64,000 nt of DNA, taken from contig NC_039517.1 in assembly GCF_003672135.1 (NCBI RefSeq), positions 11,370,601-11,434,600 on the forward strand, written 5' to 3'. The stretch is from Ooceraea biroi. Taxonomy: Eukaryota > Arthropoda > Insecta > Hymenoptera > Formicidae. A program made the translations under genes and the position numbers. The stretch's first letter is position 1. Every line of letters begins with the position of its first letter. Positions 32,385 through 42,497 of this stretch are shown one piece after another. Under the pieces are notes generated by a model that was not told the origin of the DNA, searched no databases, and saw only the letters and a program-made list of their open reading frames with translations.

Positions 32385-32428
32385 AACACACACACACACA
32401 CACTCTCACACACGCACGCACGCACGCG
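32385..32428. repeat. (CA)n / (CACG)n microsatellite
   Basis: An ACAC run followed by CACGCACGCACGCACG. Confidence 0.9.
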
Positions 32429-32676
32429 CAAACATATCCGTGTGTGTGAAAACTCTCTCTTTTAACTAGTGGGTCATTCTCATGTGATTTGACTGCGTTC
32501 GCGTGTTTGAGCGTGTGCGCTAGTGTCCTGGCGGTAGGCTCTGTAGACCTCAGAAGCAGCTGACTTTTTCAGCCCGAGAATCCGGTAATAGACGTTACAT
32601 TAGCAAACGGACTTCGCATGTTACTTTCTGCAGGGTATTTTATTAGATGAACACAAAACATTACCTACCTTTTTGG

Positions 32677-32940
32677 CTATTATATGATCAGTCCTTGTGA
32701 GCAAGGGCCAAATTTGGAGCGTATTTACTGGCTCCATAAGTAGAATGTTCAGTTCATTCCCTTTCTTCTTATTAGACACTGTCTTATTGTGGTCCCCTGA
32801 TGACTTAACCGCCTTGCTGTTTCCATTGTCTGGCTTAAACTCTTCCGTTAGGGCTTTCTTCGGGTTTATATTATCAATATCCATCTTCTCATCATCAGTT
32901 TCTTCGTCACTAAATCGATTTATCGCAGCGTCGTAATTTA
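32677..32940 (-). CDS. Candidate host exon, unrecognised acidic/Lys-rich protein
   Basis: The minus-strand frame runs NYDAAINRFSDEETDDEKMD, then INPKKALTEEFKPDNGNSKA, a Lys/Ser/Asn-rich stretch, and MEPVNTLQIWPLLTRTDHII ending AKK at a good splice donor (AAG|GTAGGTAATG at about 32677). Past the donor the frame closes at 32621. Composition (EETDDE then basic) is protein-like and unlike the transposons around it. I do not recognise the family, and the acceptor near 32940 is weak. Confidence 0.3.
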
Positions 32941-33429
32941 CTTAGTATGGTTGTAATTCACCCGTCTCATACGTTGTATGATTAAGATCCGCGTTAATCG
33001 AGTTTATTTTTTGTATTACTAAGCTTATTACAACAGGAAGCTTTATCTTTCTTCTTACTGCACTACCACTTTATACAATGACCTCAGGCAATAGCCAAAA
33101 TAGCTGAGTCTTGTAAAGGTCGAAAAAAAGTAAAAAAACGTAAAAACGACTTGTTATACTTGGATCGCCTTTCGCAGATCCGGGCGCTGTACACATAAAC
33201 GTATAATATATGTATAGACCGCGCGGTCCTATATCTCCCGTAGTTAAAGCATAGTATAACTAGTATGGGCACTCTCTTGTCGGCACTTTGATCTTAGCGT
33301 TCTCGATCACGTGGTACGTCCGCCATATGTTTGGGCGGAAATCCAGCGCTTGATTCGTCAAAAGCGTGTCACACACTCACTACTACATATACCAAACTTG
33401 TCTCATTGGTGCGCCCAAAATAATGGCGA

Positions 33430-33550
33430 TTCTGTCTTTTTCTAACGACGCGTAGTGGGACAAACGCCTTCCCTTTGAGTGGGGAAACAGAACAGAGAAC
33501 TGTCGAGAAGGGATCCCCACTCCGCATTGTTAGACAAAGACAGAATGGTG
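33430..33550. repeat. Imperfect hairpin
   Basis: GCGATTCTGTCTTTTTCTAA is mirrored by TTAGACAAAGACAGAATGGT, with AGTGGG/CCCCACT pairing inside. Confidence 0.65.
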
Positions 33551-34012
33551 ATCCAAAACATTCTGTCTCTTTTCAATCTGTGACACCTTTTAAGTCGAAT
33601 GCGCGGTCTATATATTAAATACGTCTATGGCTGTACATCACGGTTTCAAGCAACTGCCATCTATGTGCCGTTCAATTAACTAGAGGGTAAAACTGCTATT
33701 TAGGGGACCCACCTCCGATGACCTTGACATATGTTGTCAAGATCACCCTCCTGAGTGACCTTTAGAAGGTTTTAGCCGTCGCTCGTTGTTTATTACAAAG
33801 TTAATACCAAAAGAAGTTTGATGATTTCGCACGAATTTTCAGCTGTCTACGCGAAGCAAGGACTTGAGTTTGACATATATTACAAAGGTCACCTTCCCGA
33901 ATAACCCGTACTAGGTTTCACCCGTCGCTCGTTGTTTGTTAAAAAGTTACTAACAAAAAATCTGTTTTGATTTGTCACCGTTCTGTTGTGTCGAGATTCC
34001 TACTTGATATAT

Positions 34013-34339
34013 TGTTGCGACCAGGTTGGTCACCTGGTACAATACCGCCGGTCGTCTCAGCTGAGAGTCGGCAGCAAGACAGAAGACGCGAATCTCTGAG
34101 CGACGAGGTCTCCGGGCGACGGATAAACAAGACGGAAACAGAGAGTCGAAGATTAGCTGCTATCCCAGCTGGACGTGTCGCGAACCGCTCCGATAATTGC
34201 ACGAATTATACATCTGATATCATTGAAATATAGTTTCTGTTTTTCTATAATACGCGAGTGTTATTTCCGCGAGCGCGCGGTGACTGTGAGTGAGTGGCGC
34301 GAACGTGTGACGAGCGAAGTCTGCTCGGGACACGTAACA
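34013..34339 (+). mobile_element. Solo LTR, 327 bp, copy 1
   Basis: Starts TGTTGCGACCAGGTTGG and ends GGACACGTAACA. Aligned throughout with 57516-57832 (GTCGTCTCAGCTGAGAGTCG, CCCAGCTGGACGTGTCGCGAA, TATTTCCGCGAGCGCGCG). The flanking bases do not show an exact duplication (ATAT left, TTTA right), so the target has mutated or recombined. No internal region. Confidence 0.75.
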
Positions 34340-34368
34340 TTTATATATCATTATTTATAGTCAGTTAT

Positions 34369-34583
34369 TAACCAACGAAGTATCACGCTTGGTTTTCAGC
34401 CCGCTTCGCGGGGGGCGGGGGGGAGGGGCTTTGCCCCTCCCCCCGCCGGGATACCTGCCGTGTACCAGGTGATCACAATCTGTACGGCGAAATCTGTTAC
34501 ATCGGCTCCGGCGAAGCCCCTCCCCCTTGCCCCCCGCGAAGCGGGCTGAAAACAGAGCGTGATACTTCGTTGGTTAATAACTT
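34369..34583. repeat. GC-rich palindrome
   Basis: TTAACCAACGAAGTATCACG and AGCCCGCTTCGCGGGGG are mirrored at the right end. The core includes GTGTACCAGGTGATC, shared with MITE K at 9.9 kb. Confidence 0.85.
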
Positions 34584-34636
34584 TTTAACAAAGGTCAAGA
34601 CCTGACCTAACCTAACCTAACCTAACTAACCCAAAG

Positions 34637-34851
34637 ACATATAAATAGATCAAGCATTCCCTCAAAACCGTGAAAGTTTGCAGCGAGACTAAGTGAGAGA
34701 GCTGATTTGCGTCTACTGCTCTCTCACTTCGATGTACGCGAAGAGTGAGAGAGCAGTAGACGCAAAGCAGCTTTCTCTCTCAATCTCGCTGCCAACTTCC
34801 GGTTAGGGTCTGCTGTAAAGAGAATGCTTGGTCTATTTGTATATGTCGTTG
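34637..34851. repeat. Palindrome, about 95-bp arms
   Basis: ATATAAATAGATCAAGCATTC is mirrored by GAATGCTTGGTCTATTTGTAT, and GTGAGAGAGC...GCGTCTACTGCTCTCTCAC by the inner arm. Confidence 0.85.
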
Positions 34852-35059
34852 AACTAACCTGGTTAGTCTCTACACACATCAGTATATTATGTTTTGACCA
34901 CTAATTTTAAGTAGTATAGTTTTAAAACTTCTTTTGTTAATAACTTTTTAACAAACAACGAGTGACGGCTAAAACCTTCTGAAGATCACTCAGGACACTG
35001 ACCTTGGCAACATATGTCAAGGTCAAGGTCATCGGAGGTGGATACACTAAACAGCAGTA

Positions 35060-36313
35060 TTACCGTACAAAGTACTTAGAACTTCTCTCTTCATAACATA
35101 TGTCAGGATGAAAAAGATGAGTGAAGTGTGAACCTTTTCTGTATAATTATCCTTTAATTTAGCATTAAACCACACTATCGCTTACTTTATCATTTCTTTT
35201 ACAATCTTCGGATGTTTCAAAATCAAACTCAATTGTAAAACAAGATATTGTAAAATAAGCGATAAAAATATATACACCGACAATAACATCTCTATCTAGT
35301 TTTACTTGCTCATATAATTTCATTATTAGAGTAGAATTTTTAATTAATAACAAAGATATTATTTATTTTTTATAAATTATTTATAAATAATAGGATCAAC
35401 CAATAATGGTCAAGGTCCAATATGCCATTGTAATAGTAACCGCCAGCGTGGAACTCCTTATTTGTGCTTTACCAGCTGATAATTTAATGCACATGGTATC
35501 ATATATTTAAGAATTTAGTTAAGATAACCAATAGGGAAGCCTACGAGAATTGTCTCTTCCTAATTTTGATGAGCTTGACATATATTGCTATGTAAACCAA
35601 TATAGAGGAAATGTATTTTTTTATATACTTATGGTTATATGTAAATTGAGGGGGGGGAGATAAAGTACCTTTTGAAAACAATTGATTCTTTTTTCGAAGC
35701 GTATATCGTCGAAATTATGAAAGATAAAGATAGTTTTAATAAAAATTTCATAGTTTTAACAGTATTTTAAAATATCGTTTGCAGATTCTTTGAAACATTT
35801 ATAATTTTTAATATATTCCCACTATATTCGATATGTTTCTAATATAAAAAGTTTGTTTTTATCAAATAAAAATCTCTATGAGGTCGATGCATCTTTCTAT
35901 ATAATTCTATAAATAGATCAGCTATGCACTGTCAGATAAAATCCACAGGATGCATAGTTTGTCTACAACTGCAATTATAGCATGGTAATCGATATAAGAT
36001 AAATAATGTGCTTAGATTAGATAATTTCTTGGTTCTCTTTAGGATTACAAACTTCACACTTACAATTACATAAACAGGTGCGATGCATTTGGACATGTTG
36101 CAAATGCACACCATTCAAGATTACATTATGTTAGTTTTATACTTATATGTATTTATTTATATGTATATCATACAAGGTTTGTAGATGAACACAAGACGAC
36201 AGAGGTCTTCGCAAGGGCGCCATTTTCGGTCCATAAAGTGAGACAAATATATTTTGTTTCTCACTCTAATTTACTGCACCAGTGTGTACTACATTTAGTA
36301 CAAATAGGTACAT
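35060..36313. other. AT-rich noncoding stretch
   Basis: No domain, RNA or repeat recognised. Short frames at 35165-35353 and 35932-36114 (minus) have no supported product. A run of 9 G lies near 35650. Confidence 0.4.
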
Positions 36314-36474
36314 ATGCCAAGCTGTTGTGCAAAAAATTGTCACAATCAAATGTGCAGAATGAGGATTCTGTCTTTTTAGATTAAAGATAAAGATATAGAA
36401 CGTAACGACATTTGGAGTAAGCAATGTGATATACATCCAAAAGAGAATTCAAGGTTATGTAAGATATTGATAAT
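36314..36474 (+). pseudogene. THAP-type zinc finger fragment
   Basis: The frame starts MPSCCAKNCHNQMCRMRILSF, then a stop, then DKDIERNDIWSKQCDIHPKE. The CxxxC start and the downstream W..QC with I.P(K)E..R..C spacing fit a THAP domain, the sequence-specific DNA-binding module used by P-element-like and some Harbinger/ISL2EU transposases. A TAG in the middle inactivates it. No transposase body follows. Confidence 0.5.
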
Positions 36475-36639
36475 CTGATGTAAATAATAATTTTGCGATA
36501 CAGCTGTTCAATTGTAAAACGTACGGAAGAATTTGCAAATGAAAAATAGTTTAATTTTATTTAACTAATTACGCAACAATAGATTGAATTTGTTTTGCCA
36601 ATAAATAATAACCCACAGGGAAAATTTCTCGACACAACT

Positions 36640-36745
36640 TATTTTATTTAAATTAAGATATCATAACGTTTTGATCATAAATTTTGGTCCTTCTCAAATG
36701 AATAGAAAGAATATTACATGATTCTTACAAAATATTCGGAGGTGA
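36640..36745 (-). mobile_element. Penelope terminal-region remnant
   Basis: Contains CATAACGTTTTGATCATAAA followed by TTTTGGTCCTTCTCAAATGA, the same arrangement as the Penelope ends at 1.85, 2.49 and 49.47 kb. No coding part. Confidence 0.4.
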
Positions 36746-36751
36746 TGATAT

Positions 36752-37772
36752 TGTTACGTCCAGCAGACTCCATGGTTCCTTGCTCTCAAGGGATATAATA
36801 AGTATTCAAACAATAATCCAACGGACAATTGTCCCGCGTCGCGATAAGTGCGGTCGCGTGTGGCCGGAAGTCTCGCGGTTGCAGTGAAAGATTATTCATT
36901 TTCCCAGAAGAGGAATGGATACAGCTGAGCCCATCGGATGATCCCTGAGCGAATACTTTTACAACAGCCGCGAGTTCTGGCACACGTGTTCGGCCAGGCG
37001 CGAGGTTTTCGGCTAGAAACATATCCGGCTTAAGAAAACGATCCGCGAACATCTTGGGACCGCGGCCGGAACGATAGATCTATGGTTATCAACGGATTGG
37101 CACCTCATAGACCCATCTGTCGATACCGGCTGTTAATTATCGCAAGGGATGTCCAGAGTCCAGTTGCTCCCCGAAATATAATTCCCAGAAAAAGAATACC
37201 CCTCTCCTATACTATTCCTTTCATATAAGAAAGATGACGACCTCCCTAGAGCAGTATCCAGATATCATTGATCACGTGCGGAAGCATCGCTGAATATCGC
37301 TGATAGCGAACGAAGGTATCGTTTACGAAAATATCACTGATCGGTCCTTATAATAGAAGATCTCAGCGTAGTTAAAGTGTACCAGTGGCAAACTATCATC
37401 TAACATGCTCTCTGAGTCCCTGTCCATAACAGCGCAGTCACGAATCTGAGACCAACTGAGCCCTGAACGAATCAAGCAGAACATCAACATATATTCATAT
37501 CAAGTAAGCGATCCTTTCGTTACTTCTTGGTGATCTGATTGATACTCTTTTCCTTTCGTTCCCTTCTTTCTCTTGTTCGTTATTCTTGATCTTCACCGAC
37601 TCTCACTCTTACTCTCCCTATTTCTTTATCTTTTCTTCCTTTTCTCCCTACTGCTGGATTCTTATCTGTCGGGTATTCCTTTACACTTATTCCGTTTGTC
37701 CCTTTTACACTCTCAGTAAAAGATCCCGCGAATCCAGGAGTGCGACTCTCCCTTCGGGACCGATTGAGAACA
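36752..37772 (+). mobile_element. Long terminal repeat, copy 2, 1021 bp
   Basis: Uninterrupted copy of the LTR at 30536-32208, from TGTTACGTCCAGCAGACTCC to CGATTGAGAACA. The interval between the two copies contains no gag or pol, so the pair is better read as two solo LTRs than one element. Confidence 0.65.
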
Positions 37773-38414
37773 ACTATAGGGAATTCTTCGAGGGGTCATC
37801 AGGCAGCGAACCGCCGCGCAAGAAAAATAATGGAACCGAGTGCATTCCGCGGTCCCCCCCCCTTGCATATCGTTCCTCGTCTCTTCTTCATCTTCTTCTC
37901 TCCAGATTCTTAATTCTCCTTCCCGACCGTCATCACTGTCGTCTTCTTCTTCCTCGTCTTCTTCTCTCCGGATTCTTAGGGTACGTTTATGTTGGAGCAG
38001 TAATAAATAATAAAAGCGACGATACTAGCGTAGCGGTGAAAAATAATATATTGATTCATATGTAGATGTTTATGTAGTATAGTGTATATATAGTGGAGCA
38101 GTGCGCATGACTCTCCTAAATGATGTTCAATACCTTCCATGTCAATGATTACGTTATGCAGGACACAAATAGCTTTAACAATGTTATTGGCCACCTCTAT
38201 AGTATAATAGTTTTTATTGCTTTGCTCACAATTCTCCATTTACAGAGTACATAATACCGAAAGCACATTCGACAGCTCTTCGTGTTTTTGATAAACTGGC
38301 AGTAAAATATTCTTTGTCCGCATCTAGCTGTTGCCTACTGTACGATTTCAGTAAATTCGTTAAAAGCGGATAAGCTTCATCTCCTATAAATACATAAGGT
38401 ACAGTTATCAAACC

Positions 38415-38824
38415 AGAAAATCTATTACTTTATTATTACCCTTTGGCCGATATTCATTGTTGATTCTGATTTAAGACCATCTTAAGTACAATTATAAGAT
38501 ATTTGAAACCAATCACACAGTCGTATTAGCATCTTAAGACATTACTTCAGATCGTCTGGAAATAAGAACGGAGTATGAATACTAACTACCTATGATATTA
38601 ACTATACCTTTGATATTAAAAAATAAAGGACATAATAATATTAAGCAGATATTTTTATACGAATAAATATTTTAATACATAGAAATATATTTATTAATAC
38701 AAATAAGTGTTTTTTTCAAAATACTTGGCGCTGCTAAACCGAATCAAAAATTGTCTTAGTATTGAAATAATCTAAAGATTACAATAATTTCCTTAAACTC
38801 TAAATTACATAACACCTCGCTGAA

Positions 38825-38864
<40 letters not shown>

Positions 38865-39277
38865 TAGTTAAACTTATTCTGTGCTTAATTCTAATGTCAC
38901 ACACATACACACACATGCACGCATTCACAAGAGAAAGAAAGAGAACGAGGCAATGAACATAATGATTCGGTTTAGCAGCGCCAAGTATTTTGAAAAAAAC
39001 ACTTATTTGTATTAATAAATATATTTCTATGTATTAAAATATTTATTCGTATAAAAATATCTGCTTAATATTATTATGTCCTTTATTTTTTAATTTCAAA
39101 GGCTAGTATTCATAGTCCATTCTTATTTCCAGACAATCTGAAATAATATTTTAAGAGCTAATACGACTGTGTGATTGGTTTCAAATATCTTATAATTGTA
39201 CTTAAGATGGTCTTAAATCAGAATCAACAATGAATATCGGCCAAAGGGTAATAATAAAGTAATAGGTTTTCTGATTT
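38415..39277. repeat. Palindrome with (TA)n and CA-rich centre
   Basis: Arms of about 310-330 bases (AGAAAATCTATTACTTTATT ... TTGGCGCTGCTAAACCGAATC) are mirrored at 38960-39277. The centre has a (TA)n tract at 38826-38858 and CACACACATACACAC words. It is part of the insertion splitting the Harbinger gene. Confidence 0.85.
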
Positions 39278-40407
39278 GCATAAATACCCATTGTAGTTGG
39301 CGCAATTTGTTCATATCATTAGTTTTGTAGAGTCCTTTTTTGAAAGAACTTCAGGCGCATATACTTGGCGCTTTTTTGTACCTTCTTTAAAAAGGTAATT
39401 TTGTTGTGATTTCACACATTTTGTAGTGTAAAGTATGTTATTCTTTTTTATAATATATGAGGAGATAAAAGCCATAGTCCTGTCAGTCAAGGTTTTTAAA
39501 AGTATTAACTTACATGTTTCCTATTCTAAAAGAGGCGTGTTAACTTCGTGAAGTTCTTTTTTATCGAATAGTTGAGGCCTCCTTTCCGCGATGCTGATTG
39601 GTTCTCTCGCTTGGTTCGAACTTCGTGTGACTTGAACTTCGTGTTGCGAATGTCAGAATGTCCTAGTGGCTGTCAGTGCGGTTATATTGTCAATTTTATT
39701 TATTATTTCTTAGGAACGTGAAAACGGCAGCTGTCAATTCTGTCACATTTGTATATTGATGAAACACGATGAAATAAATATAACACCTTTAAGGCCTTTT
39801 TTAGAATAGGATTTGTGATTATATAATAAATAATAGATGAATATTATTATTCCAAAACATTATTAATATTGAAAAATAGAATAGCGCGCGCATAGCACTC
39901 GCTCTCTCATTCTCTGTCGTCGTCGTCGTCGTCGTGTTGCAGCTTCAAGTGTTTCAGAACATTTTCTATCCCTTTTCTTTGAAGCATCTGAAGCATCAAC
40001 TGGACCGCAGCCCGCGTCGTACATGCTTTCTTATCGCATCTTACATCTCTGGCGCACGCGAGAAAACTGATATTAGCTGCTGCCATCTAGTTCAAAAGAA
40101 CGAACTGTACAAACGACGATGATGACGATAATAATAATAATGATGATGACGTTTCTTAAGTGAAATTTGCCAATTTCAGACTTTGCATCGCCATATCTCG
40201 CCGGTAGGGCACGTAGAAGAAAAATAAAAACACTTTCATTACATAATTCGACCCCAAGCTATCCATTGAGCCTACTCTAAACTTGATCCGTTCAGCGGTT
40301 ATTGAGATCTAATAATCTGAGTATCTGCGAAACGTCGCTTCGCGTAACAGTATACGGTCGGTCTCGCTGCGCATATACTTGGCGTGAGACACTACCGTGT
40401 CTCTTGA
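39278..40407. mobile_element. Remainder of the Harbinger insertion, hairpin-ended repeat copy 3
   Basis: 39268-39416 repeats the last 150 bases of the 18.2-20.2 kb insertion. About 39930-40407 is the inverted counterpart of its first 480 bases, ending at 40407 with the hairpin GAGACACTACCGTGTCTCTTGA. A (CGT)n run lies at about 39918-39935. The middle (39420-39930) is unique and noncoding. Confidence 0.55.
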
Positions 40408-41325
40408 TCGTAATTCGGTAAAGTAGTGGCATTTGGGATATTGAGTCGTCCATCTGATAAATATAAAAACAGAGCAGAAGCTCTAAATGTTCCGCCATCA
40501 CTTTGTTTGCCGTAACCTCCAACATCAATGTTTATAAATTTATAAAGAGCATCCACCAATCCTTTCAGTACAATGGAAAAATATTGCTTGTAATTATAAA
40601 ACATTGAGCCTGAGTGTGCAGGACAAATAACTCTAACATGTTTTCCATCAATAGAACCAATGCAGTTAGGAAAGTTCCAAATATTATAATAATCATCTGC
40701 AATCTTCTTGAAAGCCTGTTCTGTTGGAATTTTCATGTGAACTGGTTGAAGCACTTTTCATATAATCTTAATAGTTTCTTTTACTATTTTTGAAATTGTT
40801 GTAACTCCCATACAAAAAGAAAACGCTAAACTTCTAAATGAATGTCCAGTCGTCAAGTACCTGTAAAAAACATGATTGTGCAAAGTGACAGTTCAGTCTT
40901 TTTCGTAACATATATTTTTGTATTTGTGTTTAGTATTATTGACTTCCGTGGCTTGTAGAAGTAGAAGATAGTAGAGGAAAGGCGTCGAAACTGACATAGA
41001 CCTCTTAAAGAGACATATCCCTATTTCTCAGAAAGTAAATGTTACACTTTATCAAAACTAATATCAATGTGATTTATTTAAGTAGTTAGTATTAAGAACT
41101 CATAATTTATTTATTTCTTGTTTGTTTATATGCTAAATGAGCTTATATCGAGTTCTTGAAGTTCGAAAGTGTTTTTCTTATAAGTTTTCTAATAGGAGGC
41201 AGTCTCTAGTACATATATGTGTACGCAAATTTTTATTTCATGCTTTAAGTTAAGAAATAACCTTTAAAAACAAAATGGTATGTCGGTTTTGGTGTCTTTC
41301 CTCTAATGTCTACGTTTTAATTTTA

Positions 41326-42095
41326 GGAGTTACAGCGAGAAATAAATGGAAAGCGTTGCGGGGTAAATTTAGAACTATCCTGGAGTCAACTCCTAAACCA
41401 AAATCAGGTGATCCCCAATTAGACTACAAAGACCAATGGAAATATTTTCAAAGTTTTTTATTTTTGAAAGATCAGTTTAGACCAAGATCAACTGAAGGAA
41501 ATTTTCCATTAAACGATGAAAACATTCTTATTAAGTTATTTCGGAATATACAAGAAGACCAAGATAACGATAATGAAATCCAATTGTCGACATCGCCAAC
41601 AAATGAAACTGTTAGGTTTTCATCTGAAGAGCGTACGGACTCAATTACACCATCTTTATCTCGACCTCCAAGTTCTGCTAAAAGTCATTAAATTAATAGG
41701 AAAATAAAGTATCCGGCGAGTGAAGACATCATGCGTTATTGGAAGTCGAAAAGAAAAAAAAGCAATATTTAGAAGAAAAGAGATCCGCGCAAAAGGCAAA
41801 GGAAGATAACGATTTGAATTTTTTCAAAAGTTTATTGCCACATGTGAAGACATTTTCATCTTATGATAAAATGGAATATCGAATGAAAATAATACAATTA
41901 ACTCAAGATTTTTTAAAACCAAGTAATCAAATAGAGAGCAGTTATCCAGCTACAAGAAATATTTGTAATAATGATACAAATTCAATTAGACACACTACTA
42001 ACAATACAACTATGGCGGAAACTTATTACAATAATTATCAGACAAATCTGCCTATTCCACAGTCAGGAAAATCTATTTCATTCAATTCTTTCATA
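41326..42095 (+). pseudogene. MADF/BESS-type Harbinger accessory protein
   Basis: It opens after an acceptor (TTTTAATTTTAG at 41325): TARNKWKALRGKFRTILEST and WKYFQSFLFLKDQF make a MADF/Myb-SANT-like DNA-binding domain. A polar linker follows, then NDLNFFKSLLPHVKTFSSYD and RMKIIQLTQDFL, a BESS motif. A TAA at about 41689 and a frameshift near 41738 break it, and the C-terminus is cut by the TIR element at 42096. In Harbinger elements this second protein binds the TIRs and carries the transposase to the nucleus. Confidence 0.7.
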
Positions 42096-42348
42096 AAGGA
42101 CCCCGCACTAAACCCCGTGAAATTTGACCTCGGCGAAAATGGCTGAATTTGAAATATGTTGTACCTTTTGGGTCACTGAACAAATGTTTCCTCAGGCAAA
42201 ATCTCAAAAAATGGACAGTTTCGTCGTTTCAACCCTTCAAAGCCTGAGGTCAGACCAGCAAAGATATCACTTGCGGATCAATGCGGTTACCATTATAAGG
42301 GAACAATATGAATTTTTAGTTAACAAAATAGTCAAAGAATAATTTGAG

Positions 42349-42497
42349 TCCCCTTGCCTCTCACGATTCGGGGTGCTTTTTGTCCGTGAGTCCCCTTGCC
42401 TCTCACGATTCGGGATGCTTTTTGTACGTGAGTCCCCTTGCCTCTCACGATTCGGGGTGCTTTTTATACATGAGTCCCCTTGCCTCTCACCGCTCAT
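42349..42497. repeat. 42-bp minisatellite, about 3.5 copies
   Basis: The unit is GAGTCCCCTTGCCTCTCACG then ATTCGGGGTGCTTTTTGTCC GT. On the minus strand it reads as an open 14-residue repeat (ERQGDSRTKSTPNR), directly downstream of, and in frame with, the stop codon of the SWIM-domain frame. Confidence 0.9.

Larger units (their letters stand above)
33692..35058. mobile_element. Palindromic element E with nested solo LTR and hairpins
   Basis: The arms start ACTGCT(A/G)TTTAG..., CCACCTCCGATGACCTTGAC and are inverted at 34920-35058; both carry CTCAGGA(G/C) and TTAACAAA(C/-)AACGAG. A solo LTR (34013-34339), a GC-rich palindrome (34369-34583), CCTAA runs (about 34600-34625) and a second palindrome (34637-34851) lie between. 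It belongs to the same TIR superfamily as K (9.4 kb), the arms at 8.67/16.2 kb, F (56.7 kb) and G (59.3 kb). Confidence 0.7.
38120..40861 (-). pseudogene. PIF/Harbinger DDE transposase, split by insertion
   Basis: An exon opens after the acceptor TTTTTTACAG at about 40862: YLTTGHSFRSLAFSFCMGVT, a TGA, then IPTEQAFKKIADDYYNIWNF, NCIGSIDGKHVRVICP (first Asp) and GTFRASALFLYL. It is cut at LPNY (40408) by a 2-kb insertion and resumes at 38414 with ITVPYVFIGDEAYPL (second Asp), then KTRRAVECAFGIMYS (Glu region), a frameshift near 38230, and KAICVLHNVIIDMEG. The catalytic triad is recognisable. Lesions: insertion, stop, frameshift. Its divergently transcribed MADF/BESS partner lies at 41326-42095, the usual two-gene Harbinger layout. 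Confidence 0.8.

Noticed and set aside
30536..37772. A full-length LTR retrotransposon bounded by the two ~1-kb LTR copies
   Set aside because: The interval holds unrelated elements and no gag, protease, RT or integrase motif.
37586..38065. 159-codon + strand frame
   Set aside because: It runs across the LTR boundary and a CT-rich tract into the Harbinger 3' end, so it cannot be one gene.
20646..42497. Regularly repeated units at 20.65 and 42.35 kb considered as CRISPR arrays
   Set aside because: Units are directly abutting with no unique spacers, and the DNA is eukaryotic.
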